This document shows, in pieces, positions 50,385-54,593 of a stretch of DNA of 64,000 nt (position 1 is its first letter; each line of letters begins with the position of its first letter). Both the position numbers and the translations under genes were made by a program. Under the pieces are notes generated by a model. That model did no database searches. It worked only from the letters and a program-made list of their open reading frames with translations, and had not been told where the DNA came from. The DNA is from Hemerocallis citrina (Eukaryota; Streptophyta; Magnoliopsida; Asparagales; Asphodelaceae): positions 52,296,565 through 52,360,564 of the forward strand of contig CM030366.1 in NCBI GenBank assembly GCA_017893485.1, read 5' to 3'.

Positions 50385-50836
50385 GGGGTGGCGCGGAGGA
50401 CAATGCGCATTGTTGTTTCCGAAATTTGCAAAAGTACATTTCCCCCTGATTCTTAGATTCGAACGTAAGTAAAAAAAATTGAGATTTTTACTACATTATT
50501 GTTATAAAAAATTGCTTTTCCAACTACATTACAAATTCGAATTGATTGAAACAAAATCCACATCTACCAGATCCCTAACCCTGTACCTGCCAAGCTGGTT
50601 ACGTAATAGATGGCACCGTGGACGCCGCCGACGGCATGATGGCCGAAGCCCTCGGCCTGGCCGGCGAGGGAGCGGAGGCCGGTGTCTACGTGGGCGTACG
50701 GCAGTGACGTCATCTGGACCCCACCGTTTCCCTGGTCGGCGGCGAGCGGAGGATTTGGTGGGTGATTCTCGGAGGGAATATTGAAATGAGGGGCGGCTGG
50801 GATTCGGTGGGTTTTGGAGGAGAAGCAACCTCCCAT
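19543..50836 (-). CDS. Pectate-lyase-like gene, five exons over 31 kb
   Basis: This is a polysaccharide lyase family 1 protein, which would cleave de-esterified pectin by beta-elimination. Exons are 50836-50587, 29643-29292, 27600-27390, 27307-27239 and 19785-19543. All introns have GT/AG ends, and codons split by introns 1 and 2 rejoin correctly (G+AC gives Asp, AG+A gives Arg). The predicted chain is about 374 residues. Conserved features in order are LAGQAEGFGHHAVGG, DGHGSLREGCRR, WIVFEVSG, IWIDRCSLRDYDDGLID (calcium and substrate region), HDKTMLIGAD, RHPRVRFG (arginine cluster corresponding to the catalytic region), CNIYEAGQKKKVFEYYTEK and LRSEGDLFLSGAQ. No hydrophobic signal peptide is visible, unlike many secreted pectate lyases. 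The order resembles the plant 'probable pectate lyase 4' type. Introns 1 and 4 are packed with transposable elements. The exon chain is inferred; no transcript was available. Confidence 0.85.
19786..20519. other. Intron 4, part left of the Tat-like element
   Basis: AT-rich intron sequence of the pectate lyase gene. No element or gene recognised. Confidence 0.5.
20520..21014 (+). repeat. 5' LTR of the intron 4 element
   Basis: About 495 bases starting TGATGAGGG and ending GCAGCAAC beside the primer-binding site. It contains CCTATAAATACCC near 20772, a good TATA box for transcription of the element. The 3' LTR is about 100 bases longer, largely because of an internal duplication. Confidence 0.8.
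21015..21033 (+). other. Primer-binding site of the intron 4 element
   Basis: TGGTTAGCGCCGTCTGTGG resembles the TGGCGCCGTCTGTGG primer-binding site found in many plant Tat-type Gypsy elements, with a small insertion near the start. Confidence 0.6.
21040..23035 (+). pseudogene. Tat-like gag, broken and split by a MITE
   Basis: The part at 21470-21780 translates to PDRFKMPTFDSYEGKTD and ESYKTLMMIRKASDALLC, typical of Tat-lineage gag. After the MITE (21796-22730) the reading continues RDFVKRFN. A stop follows VLSAPTRV, and several more frame breaks are present. The gag relic ends near 23035, and no protease or RT follows. Confidence 0.8.
21796..22730. mobile_element. PIF/Harbinger-type MITE in gag
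   Basis: Terminal inverted repeats are GGGGCGTTTGGTATGCGG on the left and, reverse-complemented, GGGGCGTTTGGTACGCGG on the right. The flanking trinucleotides are TTC and TTA; a TTA duplication is the Harbinger hallmark, so one copy has mutated. Removing it restores the gag frame TLRDFVKRFN. No transposase is encoded in the 935 bases. Confidence 0.8.
23036..25308. other. Intron 4 element interior, unassigned
   Basis: This is internal sequence of the intron 4 element after gag. Small ORFs exist (for example 24537-24803 on the minus strand), but none matches a family that I recognise. A tRNA-like B-box, GGTTCAAGG, occurs at 25192-25200 without a convincing A-box. Confidence 0.4.
25317..25934. 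mobile_element. hAT-type MITE
   Basis: Ends are TAAGGCCGGTCCTG on the left and TAGGGTTGGCCCTG on the right, related to the CAGGGCCGGCCCTG ends of hAT MITEs. The 8-base flanks AGCTTAAG (25309-25316) and AGTTTAAG (25935-25942) differ by one base. It contains GC-rich and (AAC)n sequence but no transposase. Confidence 0.65.
26288..26881 (+). repeat. 3' LTR of the intron 4 element with internal duplication
   Basis: It starts TGATGAGGGTG and ends GCAGCAACA. An 86-base segment beginning CTTTTTGCAGG is repeated in tandem (26670-26755, 26756-26841), absent from the 5' LTR. It is followed by the CTTCA target duplication. Confidence 0.8.
27151..27236 (+). repeat. GA microsatellite at the exon 4 splice donor
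   Basis: About 43 GA repeats on the plus strand, (TC)n on the pectate lyase strand. It begins right after exon 4, so the intron starts GTCTCTCTCT. Confidence 0.95.
27239..27307 (-). CDS. Pectate lyase exon 4
   Basis: A 69-base exon of 23 codons encoding VLSQCNIYEAGQKKKVFEYY and then TEK, conserved in this pectate lyase group. The acceptor is TTTTTTTTTCAG. The donor is AAAAG/GTCTCT, weak because the microsatellite begins there. Confidence 0.85.
27390..27600 (-). CDS. Pectate lyase exon 3
   Basis: A 211-base exon with acceptor TTGTGCACAG and donor ACAG/GTACAG. It encodes CHFAAHDKTMLIGADSS, then DRCIRVTIHHCFFDGT, RQRHPRVRFGKVHLYNNY and YAVCASVESQ. The lysine of HDK and the arginines of RHPRVR lie at positions conserved in the active site of pectate lyases. 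It is separated from exon 4 by a short 82-base intron. Confidence 0.9.
27601..29291. other. Pectate lyase intron 2
   Basis: A 1.7-kb intron with AC-rich simple sequence near 28210-28260. No mobile element or gene identified. Confidence 0.6.
29292..29643 (-). CDS. Pectate lyase exon 2
   Basis: A 352-base exon with acceptor TTTTAATTAG and donor TTCAAG/GTATGT. It encodes DGHGSLREGCRRKEPLWIVF, SYKTIDGRGQKVKL, LKECEHIIICNLEFEGGRG, DGIQIKPKSRHIWIDRCSLR and DDGLIDITRESTDITISR. These are the parallel beta-helix segments with the acidic calcium-binding residues of family 1 lyases. The first two bases (AC) complete the Asp codon begun by the last base of exon 1. Confidence 0.92.
29644..30039. other. 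Intron 1, proximal part
   Basis: AT-rich sequence between exon 2 and the RTE remnant. Nothing recognised. Confidence 0.5.
30040..31240 (+). pseudogene. RTE-type LINE reverse transcriptase, left part
   Basis: The degenerate plus-strand translation gives NQFGF, AIYLLRQLM, ITDLEKTYDRVH, then (after the nested MITE) YIDVIKDMYENVVTRVRMSG, DLHQGST and RFRIGRIKTKYGYCKFSK. The order matches RTE-clade RT (ENQFGF, DLEKAYDRVP, YIRVIKDMY, GLHQGS, SKTEYMECKFS). Many stops and frame shifts are present. It resumes at 49701 after the 18.5-kb Tat insertion. Confidence 0.75.
30253..30791. mobile_element. hAT-type MITE in the RTE relic
   Basis: Inverted ends AATGTTTTTGTGGGC are identical at 30254-30268 and 30776-30790. 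A perfect 8-base duplication GTTATATT lies at 30245-30252 and 30792-30799. The interior is rich in GCCTAGGCG-type inverted segments. Removing it joins two parts of the RTE RT. No transposase. Confidence 0.85.
31241..31913 (-). repeat. 3' LTR of the Tat element
   Basis: It starts TGTTGCTGC and ends CATATCA on the plus strand and matches 49041-49695. Bases 31311-31370 contain a run of TTGAC cores (W-box-like) in both LTR copies. Confidence 0.85.
31914..32329. other. Tat element, AT-rich segment beside the 3' LTR
   Basis: Very AT-rich with runs of TTTT and AATTAATTATT. No coding sequence. Confidence 0.5.
32330..33440 (+). repeat. Tandem array with ACGTGG and TTGAC/GTCAA palindromes
   Basis: About seven diverged units of 110-185 bases. 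Each carries ACACGTGGCGTTT followed by CCGTTGACTGGTCAACG or a variant, then TTTTGGCCTCGTTTCG and several GGCGAACG(A/T) words. Unit landmarks are near 32531, 32683, 32837, 33021, 33165, 33308 and 33416. ACGTGGC is an ABRE/G-box core, and TTGAC on both strands is a W-box core. The array ends about 130 bases before the TATA box at 33568, which suggests a promoter role for the antisense ORFs. Confidence 0.8.
33568..33574 (+). promoter_or_regulatory. TATA box of the antisense accessory gene
   Basis: TATAAAT lies in a CTCCTCTATAAATCC context followed by a C-rich leader. It is about 170 bases before the first plus-strand ATG at 33743 and just downstream of the tandem array. Confidence 0.6.
33743..35870 (+). 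pseudogene. Antisense accessory ORF 1 of the Tat element (spliced)
   Basis: Plus-strand coding relic, antisense to pol. Segments include KENVPHVHLEANDVISMLTE, RPPLHPFMREVLRWCAW and RARLNVLCKLYKIHQKNGSE, resembling the plant 'putative transposon protein' found in Tat accessory ORFs. Two intron-like gaps have GT/AG ends (about 34670-34765 ending TATTTGCAG, and about 35214-35295 ending TCTTTGTAG). The last part (35300-35870) is rich in Glu, Arg, Ala and Lys and probably forms a coiled coil, ending in an acidic tail. A frameshift near 33930 and stops near 34193, 34436, 34557 and 35422 show decay. Function is unknown. Confidence 0.65.
36149..36850 (+). CDS. Antisense ORF 2 of the Tat element, 233 residues
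   Basis: An uninterrupted plus-strand ORF antisense to pol. Heptad-like stretches (KAETELSHLRRVLTSRD, LKERLVELETENHRLRRLLE) suggest coiled coils, and the C-terminal third is Gly/Ser-rich. It follows antisense ORF 1 on the same strand and may be its 3' exon or a second cistron. A poly(A) signal AATAAA lies about 110 bases after the stop. I do not recognise a catalytic domain. Confidence 0.5.
   Translation: MGLSCSRERLSKAETELSHLRRVLTSRDIKARRNNEILREVSPISVEHHSPDVAAAGKSSKLKVIRRSLFAVTAERNELKYVVLEKSLEVAHLRRTIFEFSQGAGASGVPRLKFSINDGSLKERLVELETENHRLRRLLEGGNVRSTSCSRGEQAQGRSFHELALRLPEAPRNPSDAQSGVVGSSSGASVGGARRVIGPDGATRSVGLDVASDGSRGRDSAGFLVGSRKPRVP
36961..36966 (+). terminator. Poly(A) signal of the antisense transcript
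   Basis: AATAAA in GTGAAATAAAATTTTGCC, 111 bases past the antisense ORF 2 stop on the plus strand. It lies just before the second tandem array. Confidence 0.45.
37010..37690. repeat. Second tandem array of the Tat element
   Basis: About six diverged units of roughly 107-118 bases. Each has AGGAGCACTCGAACGGCGA, ACTTGCTCGGGAGCA(TGTGGC), CCCTATGAACCATGAATGG and ACTCCG. The array separates the 3' end of the antisense ORFs from the 3' end of integrase on the other strand. Confidence 0.8.
37680..38393 (-). pseudogene. Tat integrase
   Basis: The core domain at 38034-38393 contains WGMDLFGLFPPATGQHAF, VSIDYFTKWIEAKPLATITE and YRFGVPCILVIDNVTQFAG. These hold two of the catalytic acidic residues in the order expected for Gypsy integrase. 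The downstream part (37680-38020) continues in other frames with LHPQTN-AENANRQIL-like sequence that holds the third acidic residue. Frame breaks separate the parts. Confidence 0.85.
38397..39495 (-). pseudogene. Tat RNase H region
   Basis: The 296-residue frame (38397-39287) starts MKWSIVLSQYDIAYHPRTAI and has WKVYVDGSSCLEGSGAGVIL, the typical extra RNase H of Tat elements (DGSS, then SNNGAEYEAMIAGLLLA, then REENGKADTLSKLAS). An integrase zinc-finger region follows. Upstream (39290-39495) the first RNase H is present only in broken frames. The sequence continues on the other side of the nested element at 44161. Confidence 0.85.
39502..40743 (+). repeat. 5' LTR of the nested chromovirus derivative
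   Basis: 1,242 bases starting TGATGAGGACATC and ending TTTTATATCA. A C-rich block with CCGTCG repeats at 39890-40370 gives spurious proline-rich ORFs. The 3' LTR is highly similar with small indels. Confidence 0.88.
40747..40758 (+). other. Primer-binding site of the nested chromovirus derivative
   Basis: TGGTATCAGAGC, complementary to initiator methionine tRNA, 3 bases after the 5' LTR. Confidence 0.88.
40964..42066 (+). pseudogene. Gypsy gag of the chromovirus derivative (frameshifted)
   Basis: The first frame (40964-41299) ends where the second (41296-42066) begins. An 11-base tandem duplication (ACGTTAAGGCA) near 41250-41270 explains the shift. The second frame has KPQAYLDWIRAMDHYF, LTGKAQQYWTNLEHARRGR, FTQEYVDKFDNFFIRCNALG and a zinc knuckle YYKCKGYGHVAGNC in which the first Cys is replaced by Tyr. 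This is a typical chromovirus gag. Confidence 0.85.
42240..42918 (+). pseudogene. Integrase C-terminus with chromodomain-like tail
   Basis: Translation gives IHDLDREISKEIY, a stop, then DEVMVRIRPERFPAGSVKN and GPFKILHTINDNTYDVDLPE (GPY/F-type module). It continues KYLVRWKNMPKLDDTCSDRE, like a chromodomain (YLVKWKxxPxxxxTWE). It follows gag-derived sequence directly, so everything between was deleted with a junction near 42240. Chromodomains normally guide integration to chromatin marks. Confidence 0.8.
42894..44155 (+). repeat. 3' LTR of the nested chromovirus derivative
   Basis: 1,262 bases starting TGATGAGGACATC, overlapping the end of the integrase frame, and ending TTTTACATCA. It differs from the 5' LTR by scattered substitutions and a duplicated TCCTAATTAAAATTTTAGG-type segment near 43158-43215. 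Confidence 0.88.
44161..45087 (-). pseudogene. Tat reverse transcriptase
   Basis: The minus-strand frame contains FTDLNKACPKDPFSLPSID, ATSGHELLSFMDTLSGYNH (first catalytic Asp region), RVMPFGLKNAGATYHRL and MEVYVDDMLVKS with the YVDD box. GKILGLW and GFMVSQRGIEVNPERSK continue at 44297-44148 after a one-base shift. The domain order and wording (KACPKD, KNAGATY) are those of Tat/Athila-type Gypsy RT. It is cut on both sides by later insertions. Confidence 0.9.
45093..46537 (+). mobile_element. Solo LTR, probably SIRE-like Copia, in Tat pol
   Basis: It starts TGTAGGCAAGG, contains CACTAGAAGGGGATGAATAGTG and TATCCTGGTTCGGTCC like SIRE-type LTRs, and ends AATCATCA. The flanks GATCC and AATCC suggest a 5-base duplication with one mismatch. 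It carries four pairs of AGTCGACT-type palindromes. No internal retroviral sequence. The family call is an inference from short motifs. Confidence 0.55.
46544..46898 (-). pseudogene. Tat protease to RT linker
   Basis: The minus-strand frame reads LDFMVVDMKSAYNAIFGHSG and then AFRAVALAYHLKMKFST, the conserved VVDxxSAYNAILGRP linker of Tat pol. It continues into the protease at 47663 once the nested element is removed. Confidence 0.8.
46899..47659. mobile_element. Small inverted-repeat element in Tat pol
   Basis: Ends AGTTAAAAT and ATTTTAACT. Both subterminal regions are full of TAATCGG/CCGATTA words that form long inverted pairings. The flanks CACTTGGC and ACTTAGGG may be a mutated 7-8 base duplication. 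Its removal restores the Tat reading VTPK to VTLDVT. No transposase. The superfamily is uncertain. Confidence 0.6.
47663..48002 (-). pseudogene. Tat aspartic protease
   Basis: The frame contains VSITFTDRDLEGVRTLHCDA and RRVLVDNGSPVNILFLNVFE. The VDNGSPVNIL segment corresponds to the Gypsy protease active site (usually VDTGSSVDIL), with the Asp kept and the following Thr changed to Asn. Confidence 0.85.
48003..48900 (-). pseudogene. Tat gag
   Basis: At 48399-48875 the translation gives LKGPTREWLSRLSLGAIFS, FLTHFVTSRKLEKTSASL and LRQRDKESLRSYVQCFTAES, the standard Tat gag. Further on (about 48130-48250) a knuckle-like CCAFHKDHGHLTDEC and ALKNEVEALL follow, in the order usual for Tat. A stop and frame changes lie between. 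Confidence 0.85.
49041..49695 (-). repeat. 5' LTR of the Tat element
   Basis: 655 bases from TGTTGCTAATTTTTTCGG to CATATCA on the plus strand, matching 31241-31913 with small indels. It is followed by the GATGT duplication. Confidence 0.85.
49701..50160 (+). pseudogene. RTE-type LINE, right part
   Basis: This resumes the RTE relic after the Tat insertion. The degenerate translation gives MRMLRWMSGK-like sequence, then RNECIQKQVEVAPN and DKHRDGLDAYN-like sequence. It matches the RTE C-terminal pattern (RMLRWMxGxTRxDRIRNxxIRxxVGVAPI). It ends near 50160 beside an inverted ATTTTCACC/GGTGAAAAT pair. Confidence 0.65.
50322..50383 (+). repeat. GT microsatellite joined to a run of 38 G
   Basis: (GT)n followed by 38 consecutive G (50346-50383) and then AGGGG. 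It lies 200 bases inside intron 1 from the exon 1 donor. The length of the homopolymer may be an assembly estimate. Confidence 0.9.
50587..50836 (-). CDS. Pectate lyase exon 1
   Basis: 83 codons plus one base, donor TTGGCAG/GTACAGGG. The conserved part is SLPYAHVDTGLRSLAGQAEG, GHHAVGGVHGAIYYVTSLA, which in this group directly precedes DDGxGSLREGCRR of exon 2. Upstream in the same frame is a 41-residue extension starting MGGCFSSK. An internal Met at codon 42 is an alternative start. Phase and homology both join it to exon 2 across the 20.9-kb intron. Confidence 0.85.
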
Positions 50837-50912
50837 TCAAACGGAATATTATACGGAGAAGGGACTCGATTGGCGACCGACGAAGCTTTGGTGAGGATTA
50901 AAGATGGCAGCT

Positions 50913-50939
50913 GTTATATAACAGGCACAAATGCACGTG
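50913..50939 (-). promoter_or_regulatory. Candidate core promoter of the pectate lyase gene
   Basis: TTATATAA (50914-50921) lies about 80 bases upstream of the first ATG, and a CACGTG G-box (50934-50939) lies just further upstream. Spacing fits a plant TATA promoter with a short leader. No expression data. Confidence 0.4.
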
Positions 50940-51019
50940 TTAGGGACTCATGTATTTTTTTTTTTCTTTTGATTAAAAGATGACCAAAGTCATCGCTTCA
51001 CGTTATGGACTCATGTTGA

Positions 51020-51131
51020 TGTACTGGTCCAGATCCATTTAACTTTCATGAGTCCAAGCCAGATTCATTTATTAAGAGCATCCACCAGGTCCATTTAACT
51101 TTCAGTAGTCCAAGCCGGATTCATTTATTAA
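51020..51131 (+). repeat. Tandem duplication of about 61 bases beside a MITE
   Basis: The segment TCCATTTAACTTTCA to TTATTAAGAGCA occurs twice in a row (starting near 51032 and 51093). The first copy includes the first bases of the MITE end (GAGCATCCACC). Confidence 0.75.
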
Positions 51132-51955
51132 GAGCAACCACCGTCGTTGACTAAAGCTATTCTATTTTTAGCAATGATATTTTAACTTTTAGAAACGGTC
51201 GTTGTTATCGTTATTTCTAAAATTTGAAACAGTATTGTGTTGGATGGATCTTGTTAATCCGTCTAACGGTTTTTTAATTTTTTTTAATTAAAAAATGAGT
51301 AGACGGATCTTCATCCTCCGTTTGAGAGGGAAAAAAAAAAGAAATTGGTGAATTGTGTCGGACGGTGCTTCATCCTCCGTCTCCCTATAATTTGTTTTTT
51401 TTTTAATTCGTTAACAAAACAAAATAAAAAAATAAAAAAATTCAACAAACAGAGCCAGCCTGTGTATGATTTTTTTTTTTTTTGTTTCTTTCACAGAGCA
51501 TCCACTGTCGCTGGCCTGTGTATGAAACACCCATACTTCATTAAATCTGAATAGTGTTTAGGGGGTAAAAGGGTAAATATGTGCGGTGAATAGTGTTTAG
51601 CAAAAGTGAGGGACGGATGAACTTTCACATTTAATTTTTTTTAATAAACTTTACCTATTTAATAAATATATTTTATATACCAAAAATGAAATCCACGAAT
51701 AGACGGAACAACTTCAACCGTCTTTCAAATTTTTTTTAAAATCGAACGAGACGGATGATCTTCATCCGTCCCTTTCGTCAAACGGATGAACATTTACCGT
51801 CTCCTATATTTAGCAATTGTCTAAAGCCTCTCCTAACTTTAGCAAGCTACTGTGCGTTCCTATCCTAAATTTTGAGTTTTTAGCAAACGACTGCAATGCA
51901 TTTTTCTAAAGCCATTTCTAATTTTTGAATTTTTAGCCAACGACAGTGGATGCTC
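51132..51955. mobile_element. PIF/Harbinger-like MITE with repeated hairpins
   Basis: Inverted ends are GAGCAACCACCGTCGTTG and GAGCATCCACTGTCGTTG, flanked by TAA on both sides (51129-51131, 51956-51958). GAGCATC ends with a TAA/TTA duplication fit PIF/Harbinger. Inside are several near-palindromes, for example GACGGATGATCTTCATCCGT at about 51749, repeated with variation. A second GAGCATCCACTGTCGCTGG at 51497 suggests an internal copy of the end. No transposase. Confidence 0.7.
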
Positions 51956-51958
51956 TAA

Positions 51959-52310
51959 TAGGACTTGAATTTATAAGTCGAATCCCAGATATAGGATTGG
52001 AATTGGGCTAGGTTTGGGTTGTGCCTCACCAAACCCATGCCCAATCTGAAAGGTAAAAGTCATGCGTAGACCCTGCCTAGGCCTATTGTGGGCCACAATG
52101 CCTATGGCCGCACATGAACCGATCGTGTTTAGGTCTACATGTGTGTCTTAGCGGACCAACCCAATTGTACCTTCATGGGCTGGACCAAACATATAACTTG
52201 ACGTAAACAAATAACACTTATTTAAGTTATAAGATGACAATTTCAATATCAACTTTATCTATGGTCCTTACCAGCATAGTTCTTCGCAACTTAACTTTCC
52301 AAAAATTATA
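51959..52310. other. Spacer between MITE and Helitron
   Basis: Low-copy-looking or decayed repeat sequence with no gene that I can name. Confidence 0.4.
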
Positions 52311-52322
52311 TCTATATATTAT

Positions 52323-52384
52323 ACTAATAGGAGAGAGTGTCTAATCTCTCTCCTTTCTCTATTTTGAAATAGAGAAAGAAGAGC
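52323..52384 (+). other. Helitron 5' subterminal inverted repeats
   Basis: AGGAGAGAG pairs with CTCTCTCCT across 8 bases, then TTTCTCTATTT pairs with AAATAGAGAAA. Such pairs are typical just inside plant Helitron 5' ends. Confidence 0.6.
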
Positions 52385-52534
52385 AAAAGAAGAAATTTCC
52401 ATCTATTAATATATGTGCATCCCACACATTTTTATAGAATAAATAAAAACAAAAAACAAAAACCCTAGACCCTCTCACTGCTCTCACCCAACAACTCTTC
52501 ATCTCCACTTTTAAAATTAGAATTCAAATTATAT

Positions 52535-54157
52535 ATGTCCGAGGATTATTCATCTGCAAGCAACCTGAGTGGACTATGTGAAGTACGATTGCTGAAAGAT
52601 CTCAATGGTCTCTTTAACCAGTATGGCAAGAGCATTGATGATTATGACTTACCTGCAATCAATGTTATTGAAGAGGTCGATGTCCTGCAATTGATAGAAG
52701 ATGAGAAGTCAATACCTATTTCTGATGAAGATTTATCCTCAGTTGAAAAACTTAATGTGAAATAGAAGTATGCATTCAATCATATCACAGAAGCCGCCGT
52801 GAATGGGGAGAGTAAAGTCTTTTTTGTTGATGGTCCTGGAGATACTGGAAAAACATTTCTTTATCGCTGTATTTTATCTTTTTTGCGGCATAGAGGACAT
52901 ATAGTATTAGCAACTACATCCTCTGGAATAGCTTCTGTAATGATACCTGGAGGTCGTACAGCACACTCAAGATTCAAGATTCCTATAAAGTTATGTTCCA
53001 CTTCATCATGTATGATCTCTATCCAATCTGATGAGGCCAAACTTTTACGTCTCTCAAGTGCTATCCTTTGGGATGAAGCAACAATGACCCATCGTCATGC
53101 TTTTGAGGCTTTAAACAAGACAATGAAAGATATAATTGGAAATGAATTGCTATTTGGAGGAAAAGTTATGGTATTAGGCGGAGATTTTCAACAAATTCTT
53201 CCAGTTGTACAGTATGGTACAAAAGCACAAACTATTGGCTCATGTATAGTTAACTCTGCAATTTGGAATGATGTAATTGTTGTTCGGTTGACAGAAAATA
53301 TGTGAGCCCAGGAAGATTCTGATTTTTCCAACTATCTTCTATGCATTGATGTTGGAAATGAATCATATGATGAGAGTGAAATGATTAGAGTGCCAACAGA
53401 CATGGTTATTCCGTGGGAAGGTGAAAACTCATTAAACAATTTGATCGACATAATTTTCTCTTCGTTGAGCTCTAATGCACATGACAAGAAGTATATTACT
53501 GATAGAGCTCTGCTTACTCTAACTAATCAATCTGCTGACCAAACTAATGATGGTATAATACGATTATTTTCTGTAGATGAACAAACATATTTTTCGTTTG
53601 ACACAGTTGAGAATGATACACATAATTTATATCAGCAAGAATATCTAAATTCTATTGCGCCTCGAGGACTTCCACCACATAAGTTGACACTTAAAATAGG
53701 TGCTTCAATCATGCTTTTGAGAAATATTGATCCAAAAATTGGTCTTTGCAATGGGACGAGATTAATTTGTAAAAACTTCACTCCAAATTTAATCGATGCA
53801 GAAGTAGTGACTAGTCATTGCTATGGTACAAGAGTATTTATTCATCGAATCCCGCTTAAGCCTTCGGAAAATGTAAGAATGCCCTTCACACTAATAAGGA
53901 AGCAATTCCCAGTATGACTTAGTTTCGCCTTAACAATCAACAAGTCACAAGGACAAATAATTCCATGTATTGGTGTGTATCTTCCGGATCATGTACTCAG
54001 CCATGGAAAATTATATGTTGCTCTTTCTAGGAGAGTTTCAAGATCTTCTACAAAACTTTTAATCAAGAATGGAGATCTAGCAAATCGGCAAGGCATATAT
54101 ACAAAAAATGTTGTCTACAAGGATGTATTGATGAAATGTCATAGAACTTCAAATTAA
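52535..54157 (+). pseudogene. Helitron PIF1-type helicase, C-terminal part
   Basis: Helicase that in an intact Helitron is fused behind a Rep nuclease. Motifs in order are GPGDTGKTFLYR (Walker A, with Asp where Gly is usual), TTSSGIAS, ILWDEATM (Walker B), GGDFQQILPV, RNIDPKIGLCNGTRL, LTINKSQGQ and YVALSRR. Three in-frame stops interrupt it at 52763 (TAG), 53303 (TGA) and 53915 (TGA). Reading resumes in the same frame after each. Nothing resembling the Rep HUH motif is present upstream, so the protein is N-terminally truncated and cannot mobilise the element. Confidence 0.88.
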
Positions 54158-54593
54158 ATGGTATGCCAAAACTATTTCATGTGCTTTGTTATTATCTCTC
54201 CTTATTAATCTCATTCACTATACCATGTTGACAACAATTATTCAATATTATGTGTTCCATTTACTTAAATGTTGGAATCTACATGATCTTACCAGATTTT
54301 TCTTACCAGGTTTTTATTACTGTTGTGCAAATTATCAAGATGGAAAATTCAATGCCAAATCAGCATGATGACGAGATCGAGGTTGATATTGATAGTGTGA
54401 GGTGGAGATTGAGGTCAGGTCATCAAATGCAGAGGTTAGTAACACCAACTTCGGATTTTTTTTTTGTTGTTGTTGTTTTTTTGGGTGCAAGTAAGCGAGA
54501 TTTGAACATCAGACATACATTTTTGCCCATTGTTGTTTTATTAATTATACAATGTGTTTGATTAATTAACTAAATTGTTATATATGTATGTAG
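54158..54593 (+). other. Helitron interior between helicase and ADH exons
   Basis: It contains an open stretch at 54340-54435 (MENSMPNQHDDEIEVDIDSV) ending in a GT-like donor. It could be a further captured exon, but I cannot name its source. A poly-T run and AT-rich sequence follow. Confidence 0.35.
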
